Shown piece after piece: positions 8,219 to 17,058 of a stretch of 21,261 nucleotides of DNA; the stretch's first letter is position 1, and each line of letters opens with the position of its first letter. The translations under genes and the position numbers were made by a program. Origin of the DNA: Chara braunii (Eukaryota; Streptophyta; Charophyceae; Charales; Characeae); contig BFEA01000134.1 of assembly GCA_003427395.1 (NCBI GenBank), forward strand, positions 1,571,388 through 1,592,648, given 5' to 3'. Under the pieces are notes generated by a model. That model had not been told where the DNA came from. It searched no databases and saw nothing but the letters and a program-made list of their open reading frames with translations.

Positions 8219-9156
8219 CGGGTTCGTGCAATCGGTAGGCGGGTGGGATTTTGTCGTCGCCTGTGTCCACGGTCGTCGTGCGCGTAGTTACTGGGTCGAT
8301 TGAATGGCGGCGTGGTTGTCGCGGATGAGTTCCTTTGTTCTTTTCATCGTGTGGACGGTTGTGTGGTTCGTACAGTTGTGCGAACGTTTAATATTGGAAG
8401 AACCCTTTTTTTTTGTGTCTCTCCCAAAATTGTTTTTTTTTTTTTTTATGTGTGTCTTCAAATTGTTTGTCTTCAATGCTTTCGTGTGGTGGGAAGTTCT
8501 TTTTTTTTTATTTTGTGTGCCTCTTCATCTCTTTTTTTTTTTGTTTTTTTTTTTAATTTTATTTTTTTTTATTTTTCTCTGTCTATTCAATGCGATTGTG
8601 AGGAGTGTTTTCGTGTCGTGGTGTGGTGGGACGTCGAACATGGCTGTTGAAATCATTGATGAAAGCTGCATAACGTCAGTTAACGAAGAAAATAAAATAA
8701 AATAAACATAAACATGGATTGTGTGCATGCATAGGAGGCAATCATCTTTAAATCATTCCACCGAAGAGACGAGAACAACGGACACATGACAGGAAAAAAA
8801 AGGTGCGCTAAAAGCGCTATGGAGTTCTTGCGCAGTGAACTGCGATGATAAAAACACAATACAAGAATGAATTCAATGAACTCGTCGTCGGCTCCGACGA
8901 CCTGCACACTAAACAGCTGCTCTAAACGATCGACTCCACGATTGAAATCAATCAACCCGTCGATGTGCCACAACAAACGCGCTAAACATCTACGCAATCG
9001 ACAACGATTCTGGCGAATGAATTTAACCGACACACTAAACAGGTGCGCACTTCACAACGGTCCAACCACAGTGGAGCCCATCACGACCAGACACGTGTAC
9101 ACGCGCCTGCGTTCACAGAAGTACCCTCCCCCCCCCCCCCCCTCCCCCTCCCCCGC
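8219..9156. other. tail-to-tail intergenic stretch
   Basis: Separates the 3' ends of the transposase (+) and the unknown gene (-). It contains a T-rich stretch (8406-8578), AATAAA motifs for the plus strand (8691-8706) and a C-rich run (9125-9152). No conserved protein is seen. Overlapping transcript ends from the two strands could form here. Confidence 0.5.
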
Positions 9157-10872
9157 CTACGCGTCATCTTTTTCGTCGTCGTTGTTGTCATCATCGGGGC
9201 GGCCCGATCCCAACCAATCCAGCTTCTTCGCATCCTCCGGCCCCGTTGTGCTCGCGTCGTGCCTGAAACCAATGCCGCAGGGTGCCCATTGAGGGATGTA
9301 GTCGGGGCACTCTCCTAACGCGGCGTTCGCATTCCCGAGCCTTTCCGTGACGACATTTGCGGCGCGGACGACAGATTGTCGATGATCGAAGGAGCGATGC
9401 ATGGCTGCAACGAGTGTGGGCTTCGCCACAAGGCTCGCGAAGTAGAAAGCTTCGTAGTGGCTGCGTGGATCGTCTCCCGCCATGCACATTATCCACATGC
9501 ACGCCGCCAACAACAGCCTGAAGCAGTCAGCCACCCGACAAAGACGATCGTGCGAGATGAAATCGCCGTCGATGAGCGCACCCATTTGCACCGCCGCGCG
9601 GAATGCATGCGTGACGCAGATTACAATGGACTCCTGGTGCACCGCCATGTCGCTGTCGTCTGGTCTGTCCTCGATGTTTGCGTCGGCGAACCACCGTGGC
9701 AAGTCCATGGATAGATCTATCGTGTGGGCGTAAACCGCTGGACTGACGACGTTGCACCACTCCTCGCCGTACCACATAGCACGCGCAATGTCCGTCGCTA
9801 CAGACTCTAGCGAGTACTGGAAAGCCATGTTGTATCCCCTTGGGCGGTTCCCCAACTTGAATACCCAGCCGTGCAAGATGCGCAGAGCAATGTTCTCCAC
9901 TGCCGCCGCACGGGAGATCGCTTGCTGCAGCTGTGAATGGTCGGCGATCCTGGCCACCCTCGTGCTGGATTTAGGCAGTACGAAACTCCGAGGGACGGCA
10001 ATCGGTGGAAGTCCGCTGGCGATGGCGACAAAGTACTCTCTCGTTTCGTGGATGATGTTGTAAAGTCTTCACCCCTCCCCCGTCGTCCAGAAAGATTTGT
10101 CATCAACCCAAAGGACGGCACGATCGATGAGGTCTTTCGTCATGACTCCCCTACGTACCCGGCTTGAACCGGGTTCGCCGCCCTCCCGATCGGTTTTCTT
10201 CTTGCCGCGCGCATCCTCTCTTGCAGTCGCCACAACTGCTGGCTCCTCTCTCGCCGTTGCAACGGGGGCCATAATGCCTGAAGCACCCGCACCCGCAGCA
10301 CCTGCCGGCTCGCCCCCAACTTCGAGCACGTCTGCCACGACTTCCCCCCCGCCGCCGCGTTGGACGGACCCTCCGTCATCACCCGGGTTGCGCTGATGTG
10401 GCTGAGACGGCGTGGCGGGTAGTCTACCCGTAACTGGCCTTTCGTCTACCGCAGCGCGTGCCACCACCACCGGCGGTGGGGTTGCTGTTGTACGAGTGCA
10501 CAGGCGACGTTTTCCCAAGGGCTCGTCATCTTCGCAGCCAAGATCGACGACGACAACCTTCTCTGTCCGCCTTTCGCGGGCACGCAGTTGCTGCGCCTCG
10601 GGTGGCGGGGTTAGCATCCTCTTCGGAGCGCTGTGATCAGAAGAGTGCTGCCGACCGCTCTCCCGTACTGTAGACGTGGTCGCCTCTGCCTGCTCTTCCT
10701 CCGTCATGAAGTCTTCGTCGTAGTCCCCTTCTGCTGCTGCCGCCCAACCTTGCAATCCATGAGGAGGCACCCTTGCGGACGCATCATCCTGCCGCCGACC
10801 TCTTCCCTGCCCTTGGCTGTCGTCAGGGACTCCGTCGCGCTTCTTCCCACGGGCGCTCCCTCCCGTAGACAT
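9157..10872 (-). pseudogene. transposon-borne protein of unknown function, one nonsense codon
   Basis: I recognise no described domain; from memory it resembles uncharacterised repeated proteins of Chara. From ATG 10870-10872 the frame has 571 codons. Residues 1-240 are low complexity, rich in Gly, Arg, Glu and Ala, with Lys/Arg clusters (GKKRDG, RARERRTEK) compatible with nuclear location. Residues 240-540 look globular and helical, beginning RRGVMTKDLIDRAVLWVDDK, with hydrophobic blocks (ENIALRILHGWVFK, ATDIARAMWYGEEW, FRLLLAACMWIMCMAGDD). The last 20 residues are acidic. There is no DDE triad, zinc-finger spacing, helicase or protease motif. Codon 268 is TGA (10069-10071; GEG-stop-RLYNIIHETREYF), readable as CGA to TGA at a CpG; the frame is open before and after. 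It lies downstream of the Myb gene on the same strand, about 1.08 kb away, so it probably has its own promoter. Absence of frameshifts over 1.7 kb argues it was under selection in the ancestor. Confidence 0.75.
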
Positions 10873-11768
10873 GCTTCGTCGCGACCTCTGTAGGCGAGCT
10901 TAGCGGTCCGATCGGATGAGCGGGAAGTGCTTCGTCGACCGCCATTTGAAGTCCCGCCGATCTGGCGAGAAAATTGTCTCCCGTGCTGCTGTGGGGTGAC
11001 GAGGACGAATACCCGTACGACGCAGAAGATCTGTCCTCCGCGGGAAGAAGACGACGACGTACACGCGGTGGACAGAAGGACGACGACCCCGGCAAGAGTG
11101 CTCCGCGGTGAAAAGATTGGCGGCGAGAAGAATTGGAGAGCGACGGTGACAGTGCTCCACGGCTAGTAACGATTGATGACTGACGTCCACGTGCACGCAA
11201 GAAGGACGACGACTCCAACGAAGATCGTCCACGTCAGGAGACGGCTAGAATGATGTCTGGGGCGGTCCTCCACAACACTGAAGATGTACTAGGGGAGCAG
11301 GCGACATTTATCCGCGGCGAGCAGGCAACATTTCTCCTCGGGTTGGGAAGCGCGCGACTGAAGTACTCTCTCGCAGATGGACCGCCCTTCACGTTGCTTC
11401 TCTGTGGCGGGAAACGGCATCGTCGACGGTGGCACGTGCGACCGCCCCGCCTACCCTGGCGTGTCATTTCGATCCTCCCCAAGGGCGAAAAAGACCCTTC
11501 GACGTCCCTAGCGATGCGCGTCAATGCACTCGCGAGGGAGCAAAACTAAGACAAAGCACCTTCACCCCTGGCCACCCCATCGCGTCTCCCCCTCGCACCC
11601 AGCGACCGACCCTAACAACCCCCCCCCCCCCCAACCCCCCCCCCCCCCCCATTCCACTCCAAAACCCCGTCGTCCACAATCCCAAAACCACACACACCCT
11701 TCCAGACGTGGCTGTCTAGTTGTCGAGCTACCAAAACGCAGACGACGCACTGTCGTGGAAAAGCATCA

Positions 11769-11804
<36 letters not shown>

Positions 11805-11825
11805 CCCGCACAACTGTGTGGACAA

Positions 11826-11862
<37 letters not shown>

Positions 11863-11949
11863 CCCGCCTCGATAGAAGAATACGTGAACGGAAAAAAAAA
11901 TAAAAAAAATTACCCAACTACGAACGCAATGACTGGACTTGAATGAGCC
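10873..11949. other. intergenic stretch between the two minus-strand genes
   Basis: Presumably holds the 3' end of the Myb-like gene and the promoter of the unknown gene. Contains poly-C runs (about 11617-11650), an (AT)n tract (11770-11803) and an (AC)n tract (11829-11862). Open frames at 10900-11520 are Arg/Ser-rich, without motif, and are probably chance. No TATA box could be assigned with confidence. Confidence 0.5.
11770..11803. repeat. (AT)n microsatellite
   Basis: About 17 AT units, followed 25 bases later by an (AC)n tract of similar length (11829-11862), 100-180 bases beyond the Myb-like stop codon. Confidence 0.95.
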
Positions 11950-13830
11950 CTACATCGTCGACCGACCACGGATGGCGGCAGCGATCTCCATAAGCGCGTG
12001 GCACATCATCCTCTGTGTCTCATCGGACGCCGCATAGTGCGTTTTTTGGACTGCAACCTCTTGCTCGAGTATGTCGCATTGCCTTGTGAATATGCTGCAT
12101 TGCCGCTTGCTAGACGATTCGATCGTCGACGACATCAGTTCGCCATGCCGGTCCATGACATCAGCGATCGACTCCAAGGCTTGTTGACACGCATTCTTCC
12201 GCTTCCCGCCTCCAGCCCCACTGCCTGCGTTGATGTCGGAGTCCCTTGCAGAAGAACGTTCTTCACGGAAGCCTTCACCACCGGCCTCACTACCAACAGA
12301 CTCCCCACCACCCGCTCCTCGCCTGGGCAGGTGCAACCCGTCCGGACTTTCGGTGTCGGCGACGTTCAGAGGAAAAATTGTATGGTTGCCCACCATCCCT
12401 GCGTGGATCTCGTTGTACAGCGCCCTCTCCATCCGGAACTTGAAGTTGTGCTCCTTCCTTTCTTCATTCGATAGCCCGAAGAAATCTGGTCTGCCGCTCG
12501 CATTCTGAAACCTATGTATCTTCTTGTAGTTTTGTAAGATATTGTCCTACTTCTTCATGCAGTCGTCCGCGTCTTTAGGCCTCCCCGCGTTCGCCATGCG
12601 CTTTGCAATGTCGTGCCACTTCCACTCCTTGGTCCGCATCCGCCCATAATTGTGACCCAGCCCGGCGAGGTGCATCTCTTGCTCCCGCTTGAATCTCACC
12701 AGTTGCATTTGCTCTTCCGGAGACCAGTACGTCGCAGACTTTCCGTCGTCGTCGCTGATGCCACCTCTGCCGCCACGGCCAACGGATCGACCACGAACAG
12801 CACCTCTGTTGCGTCCTCTCCCCCTCCCACTCGTCTTTCCCAAAGGCCGAATAGGAATGTCGTCGTCGTCGTCCCCGGCTTCCACGTCCTCCCTGAATCA
12901 TTCGTCGGCATCGTCACCGCCACCACCATCGTCGTCGCCACCATCGCAGTGTGTCCACATGTTTGACACTCCTCGTGTGATGTTCTCCACAGTGGGTCCT
13001 GTACGCACAGGTGGTCTACATGCGGCCTCGTCCCTGATGTCGGGTTGGGTCGGCGTTGTGCGGTTGGGCATCGAAGGACGTGCACCGCCGATGGGCAGGG
13101 ACCCAGCTGCGACTCCGTTGCATGTGGGGTAGGTACTTGTCAATTGATCGACGGACGGTGCAGTCAATCCATGCTGTCGGGCTACTGTCGATGGCCCGAC
13201 ACCGCCAGTAACGGATGCACCGGCAAGAAGTGTGGAGTGCTTCGTATGCTGACTTCCATCATGTTGAACGCCACGTGGCGAAGGATCGGCGTCGATAATG
13301 AACATACGGCTCGCCTCCCTAGCGCCGCCAGAACACAACCCGAACCTGAGATCAAGTCCCCCGTCGTCGTCGTCTCCCAAGCCTTAGTTCAGCAGTGAGG
13401 TGAACTCGCCGCCTTCGTTGCTGGCCGACCCACCTGCTTGCACCGTCTGCGACAAAAGCTACGTCGACCCACTGACAAGAGGCAACGTTGGAAGTTCTTC
13501 CGTCTCCGACTCCTCGTCCGACGGGGGCAATGGCGTCTCCCATGACTCTAGATGCCTGTACAAAGATGGGTCGTACCGCCGTGGAGGCTCCGCAGTCGGA
13601 GGTCGTCTTCCGCCCTGACCTGCACCGACACCTGCGAGTGCCTGCATGCCCGCCATCGGACGCTCCCCTGCCGCCCGTTTCGTTGACGCCCTCCTTTTGC
13701 GATGTTGTTTCCACGGCCGCCACGACAAACACACGTGGAGGAAGACGACAATGAGGAACAGGACGACAGCGAGTACCAGAAGATGGAGTATCCTTTGCAC
13801 GTCAGCCATCAAATTCACCTCGGGCGCCAT
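11950..13830 (-). pseudogene. Myb/SANT (trihelix-like) transposon protein with N-terminal hydrophobic anchor, four nonsense codons
   Basis: The Harbinger partner protein that normally binds the element ends and helps bring transposase to them in the nucleus. From ATG 13828-13830 (MAPEVNLMADVQ) the frame has 626 codons. Residues 14-37 are uninterrupted hydrophobic (LLVLAVVLFLIVVFLHV), followed by a basic block (38-52, RPWKQHRKRRASTKR): a membrane-anchor pattern with the C-terminal part on the cytosol/nucleoplasm side. Then come a low-complexity region, an RG-rich basic patch (about 330-357), and the Myb/SANT-like domain (about 368-445: YWSPEEQMQL, KEWKWHDIAKRM, DDCMKK-stop-DNILQNYKKI, FRMERALYNEI). 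The C-terminus (about 545-620) is heptad-like, probably coiled coil. In-frame stops: codon 124 TAG (13459-13461), 149 TAA (13384-13386), 311 TGA (12898-12900), 428 TAG (12547-12549; Trp expected in KKW). No frameshift is seen. An upstream in-frame ATG exists at 14008-14010. Confidence 0.82.
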
Positions 13831-14673
13831 CCTCGCACGCGACGACTGCAGAAAAGTGTTCTGACATGCCGGGGGATAGGGCCGCTCGAGCTTCTTATGC
13901 CGACAACCAGCAGAGAAGACGACAAAGGTGCCTGCCTGCGATTCAAAAATCGGTCGTTGCCGCCCGCGCACCGCCCGACGCGCCTCCGTATGTCGTCCCG
14001 CGCATGTCATCCTCCTCCTCCGCCACCCGCAACCGAGCCAACGGTCCACTAAGGACACCCGCCCGCCCACGACCGCCCCCCTGCGCCCCACCCAGTCACC
14101 AACGGCTACCGTTGGTGGCCGTTGCCAGCGTCGACCCACAGAAAACCTCCAATGTCCGACCACCCACCCGACGAACCGCTAGGGTACACATGTAGTATCC
14201 CATTTTCGGATAAGGTCCCGTCGGCGTTCGCTACACAACTTTGAGTTCGACGTGAGGGTTTTAATCGAGTGGCTCTCTCCTTGTGTTCGTCCTCGCCACG
14301 TGTGCGGTAATGGAAACCCTTGGCTCTGTAACGCTCAGTGCGGCGATAGTTGCTGCACAGAGTGCTAGGCCAATGAGGCGCTAGTGCCAACCACGGGATG
14401 ACGATCAACTCGTTAAACGGCAACAACAACGAATAAGGCAGAAAGTGCGTATCGATGATGACGAATCCCGCACTGACGAATCCGGAGCACCGAGTCTTGG
14501 GTGGGAAGTAATAACGCCCGCCAACCTTGGCGACGGCTTCTCGTACGTTCCACTCGTATACACGTGTCCTCTCCTCGTTGTACGGGAAGGGGTGCAGCGG
14601 GGGCACGGGAAGTCGGCGCCTAGTCGGATCGGGGTTGTCAATCCATATGGCAATAAGGGCAAAGCGCACGATT
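13831..14673. other. upstream region of the Myb-like gene
   Basis: Same-frame sequence stays open on the minus strand to about 14163 and includes an ATG at 14008-14010, so a longer N-terminus is possible, though the composition (Arg-rich, no motif) reads like leader. A separate 187-codon minus-strand frame at 14106-14669 has no ATG at its start and no motif. Promoter elements are not identifiable. Confidence 0.45.
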
Positions 14674-14817
14674 AATCAGGCATCATTCATTCCATCCCAC
14701 GTTCATCTGATCAATCAATCAATATCCCTGTCATGCCTGTCTCTTATACACATCAATCAGGCATCATTCATTCCATCCCACGTTCATCTGATCAATCAAT
14801 CAATATCCCTGTCATGC
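14674..14817. other. assembly artefact: exact 63-bp duplication around a Tn5/Nextera mosaic end
   Basis: 14674-14736 and 14755-14817 are identical 63-base copies (AATCAGGCATCATTC...GTCATGC). The 18 bases between them (14737-14754) are CTGTCTCTTATACACATC, the first 18 of the 19-base hyperactive-Tn5 mosaic end used in Nextera adapters. An untrimmed adapter in a read most likely created the extra copy. One copy should be removed when judging the real genome. Confidence 0.93.
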
Positions 14818-15520
14818 TGACACATGTTCTCAGACATAGTCCACTTCATCCATNTATCAAGTGAGAGGAGAGAAATCAGCATAACCCACTTATTATAGTA
14901 TACACGTAGCAGAAGGAAGGTGTGGGTGAGAAGAGGCGTAGATCAGAGGAGAGAATTCAAGGCAGAAGATAATTACACAAGAAAGTCCGACAATCTTGAC
15001 GAGAAATTTCGGCTCAAATGCCAGGTGAACGAAATTCATGCTCGAAGACTTATACCTTGAGACAAAGGAGGCCCATCCGCCATAAAATTTCACCATGGCC
15101 CCAGGCCATACACCCACTCAACCTTCGATTCGAACCTCACATCGGCACTGACGATCCCGACCGTCACGTGCTATCACCATAGCGATCGTCACCCCGCCGA
15201 CTTAGTCTCTTCACGGTTTTGCCCGGATCCCACAGTCCGTCGGGCGATCCAANGCACAGTCGANAAGACTACAGTAAGCCCGTCAGGACTTTTCAACTCG
15301 CACCTGCACACGTACCGNCTAGCCATTGCTTCCTGGAAGCTGGCTGATGAGTTGAGAGAGAGATTTTCGGTGGTGCTTGCGGAATTTATAGTTGCGGAAA
15401 AGGAGGTCGATGCTAGGAAGGGTTAGGACTGAGGTAGGGAGAGGTAGGGGAAGGTTCGGGGAGCAACCCCGTGGCGACGGTGCCATGCGCGCGACGCAAC
15501 GACTCCGTGAAACGCGGGAA
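14818..15520. other. right arm of the inner element, poorly assembled
   Basis: Contains four of the six single Ns of the window (14854, 15253, 15264, 15318). No gene is supported; a 74-codon minus-strand frame at 14893-15117 has no motif. It could include a further inserted repeat, but I could not define ends. Confidence 0.45.
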
Positions 15521-15693
15521 TCCTAAGTTTTTGATTTGGTCAGGGGCTACTGGAAAATTTAGGACGATTTTGCCTGGGGAATCCTAAATCATTTAGGACT
15601 CGTCCTAACGCCGTTTTCACATTTTGGATCTCGAAATTGGATTTAGGATTGCGTGCAACGAAAACGCAATCCTAAAAACAGGCACTTTTAGGA
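15521..15693. promoter_or_regulatory. right subterminal TCCTAA/TTAGGA cluster
   Basis: Eight copies of TCCTAA or TTAGGA in about 170 bases, mirroring the eight at the left end. Spacing differs between the two ends, except for the block containing GCACGCAATCCTAAA (left version TTACACGCAATCCTAAA), which is conserved at both. Confidence 0.7.
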
Positions 15694-15709
15694 GTGTCTA
15701 ACGAGACCC
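15685..15709 (-). repeat. right terminal inverted repeat of the inner element
   Basis: Exact reverse complement of the left 25 bases, followed immediately by the TTA duplication (15710-15712). Confidence 0.95.
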
Positions 15710-15905
15710 TTAGTTTTGGAGCCAACAGGCGAATCAGTGTAGCCAACAACCGCCGCCACTTTCCCGCCTCAGTTTATAGTGTGGAGTGGAGGGCAACATC
15801 GAACGGTGACAGACTCAAGTATATTTTAATGACGATTGCCCTGTGAGCGGGCTCAAGTGCGGCCCTTGAAAGTGAAGTGAAGTGAAGTGGTGTGGAACGA
15901 GGCCC

Positions 15906-15908
15906 TAA
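15906..15908. repeat. TAA target-site duplication, outer element, right
   Basis: Matches TAA at 5917-5919 and closes the nest. Confidence 0.8.
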
Positions 15909-16641
15909 GACCTGTGCAGACGATATTAGAGCCTGCAATGATGTTTCCCTCCCAAAGGGAAGAGGTACGGGTTGCTTGGAGGTCGCGCAGCTTGGAAGTC
16001 ATCGCCCAAGAGGCAAGTCGAGCGCTATACCTTCAGGCAGAGCACTGGGTTCTACCTCATTTGCAGTATGCAAGTTTGGAAGACAAGCTTCTGATGAGCG
16101 AACCTCATGCCCCGCGCGGCGTTCCGTGGTTCGGACGCCGATCACAGTAGTTAGAGGCGTGGCCGAGGATTTTTGGCCATGGGGTTTGAGCCACCCGGAC
16201 GAAACAGGGGACTCTTGCTTCAAGCCGAGGCGCCTGAACGGGGGGTTTGAGTTGTCGCCGAGGGCGAATAACGGGAGAACGGTCCCCTACGGCCCAACCG
16301 TCATCACTTCAGGAAAGAGAAAAGAAAACGAGAGGAGAGAGGAGAAGAGAAACAAAGTCCATGGGAACGGAGTTCCGTTCTCCGAGGCGCCAAGATCCCG
16401 CGGCCCTTGGGGGCAGAGGCCCCGAAATCGGGTTCAGGCTTCAACGTCCGACTTGTCGAGTCCGTGCGGACGGCGCGGCACGGGGCTACCCGCGGTCGAG
16501 ACGGTTGATGGAACCCAAGTTCAAAAACGGGCGGGGAGCGCACCTGCTTTGTGGGAGAGTTCGGGGAATCGGATGGCCCCTTCATACCCTAGGACCAAAC
16601 GTCGCCACGAGCACGAGTCCCCCTGGCGACACTAGTGGCAA
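15909..16641. other. GC-rich flank, no supported gene
   Basis: A long plus-strand frame (about 15892-16635) begins inside the outer element's terminal repeat and is Arg/Gly/Ser/Pro-rich without any motif, so I do not call it. A small hairpin (GAACGGA/TCCGTTC) lies near 16369. No tRNA or rRNA signature was seen. Confidence 0.45.
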
Positions 16642-17058
16642 TTAAACCGCGGCCGCCACATAGTGTGCACCGCTGACCAGGGCAAAACCGTGAAATCTGT
16701 GTACGGCAAGATTAAAGGCGGGGAAGAGAATCAGCACGAACCCACTCCCTCCTATGTGGCACGCGCGGGTTAGGTTGGAAAGATGGATTGGGTTAGTGCG
16801 CCGCAGTATGCTGCGCACGTCCGCGTCGAAGTACACACCGTCGTCATCTGCGATCGAGACGAGCAGAAGCCCACTGCCACGTTCTGGGACAAAGTCCGAG
16901 CTCGGGCCACGGCCCGTGCTCCCGTCCGTCGAGACGAGACCTGACTCCATGCAAAGACCAACGAATACCACCGAAAAGAATGCGCCTAACTCTCTTTCTC
17001 CGTCTCTCTCTGTAGCATCAACCCGAAAGTGGTGTTGGGGACCTCTGGGTGGGCACAA
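16642..17058 (-). other. possible coding remnant or exon, unrecognised
   Basis: A 138-codon minus-strand frame, without an ATG at its upstream edge, ends at a TAA. Its C-terminal half has mixed, protein-like composition (GVYFDADVRSILRRTNPIHL, GGSGFVLILFPAFNLAVHRF), unlike the low-complexity frames around it. I recognise no family. It could be a terminal exon, a gene fragment, or chance in GC-rich DNA. Confidence 0.25.

Larger units (their letters stand above)
6175..15709. mobile_element. PIF/Harbinger DNA transposon, three genes, 9,535 bp
   Basis: Supported independently by 25-bp perfect terminal inverted repeats (6175-6199 and 15685-15709, starting GGGTCTCGTTAGACACTCCT), a TTA target duplication, subterminal hexamer clusters, a DDE_4-type transposase and a Myb/SANT-like partner. 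Two-gene coding (transposase plus Myb-like protein) is the known PIF/Harbinger design; this element adds a third gene and is longer than the usual few kilobases. The transposase reads inward from the left end; the other two genes read leftward, Myb first. All three genes carry stop codons, so this copy is not autonomous. The 81 bases added by the adapter-bearing duplication near 14737 inflate its length slightly. Confidence 0.93.
5920..15905. mobile_element. outer Harbinger-type non-autonomous element (split by the inner one)
   Basis: The termini 5920-5945 and 15880-15905 are inverted copies (GGGCCTCGTTCCACACCACT, then C/T, then CACTT) with one mismatch in 26, flanked by TAA on both sides. 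A second inverted block, ATACTTGAG...CACCGTTCGA (5950-5980 and 15793-15822), lies inside, and CACTT/AAGTG motifs are repeated near both ends. Removing the inner 9.5-kb insertion and one TTA leaves about 450 bp with no coding capacity, the size of a MITE. It depended on a transposase supplied from elsewhere. Confidence 0.85.

Noticed and set aside
10823-11524. Minus- and plus-strand frames between the two minus-strand transposon genes
   Set aside because: Arg/Ser-rich without motifs, no shared frame with neighbours, and located where a promoter and a 3' end are expected.
6813-13830. Stop codons explained by a variant genetic code or U-to-C RNA editing
   Set aside because: TAA, TAG and TGA are all affected, only in transposon genes, and normal stops end the same frames. 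U-to-C editing is known from plant organelles, not nuclear transposons. Pseudogene decay is simpler.
14106-14669. 187-codon minus-strand frame as a fourth transposon gene
   Set aside because: It starts at GTG, is in a different frame from the Myb-like gene, and shows no domain; chance or leader is more likely.
14818-15400. Solo LTR or retrotransposon fragment inside the right arm
   Set aside because: No paired ends, target duplication, primer-binding site or polymerase motif could be found, and the region has several Ns.
15892-16635. 247-codon plus-strand frame
   Set aside because: It begins inside the outer element's terminal repeat and is low-complexity and Arg-rich without motifs; GC-rich DNA gives such frames by chance.
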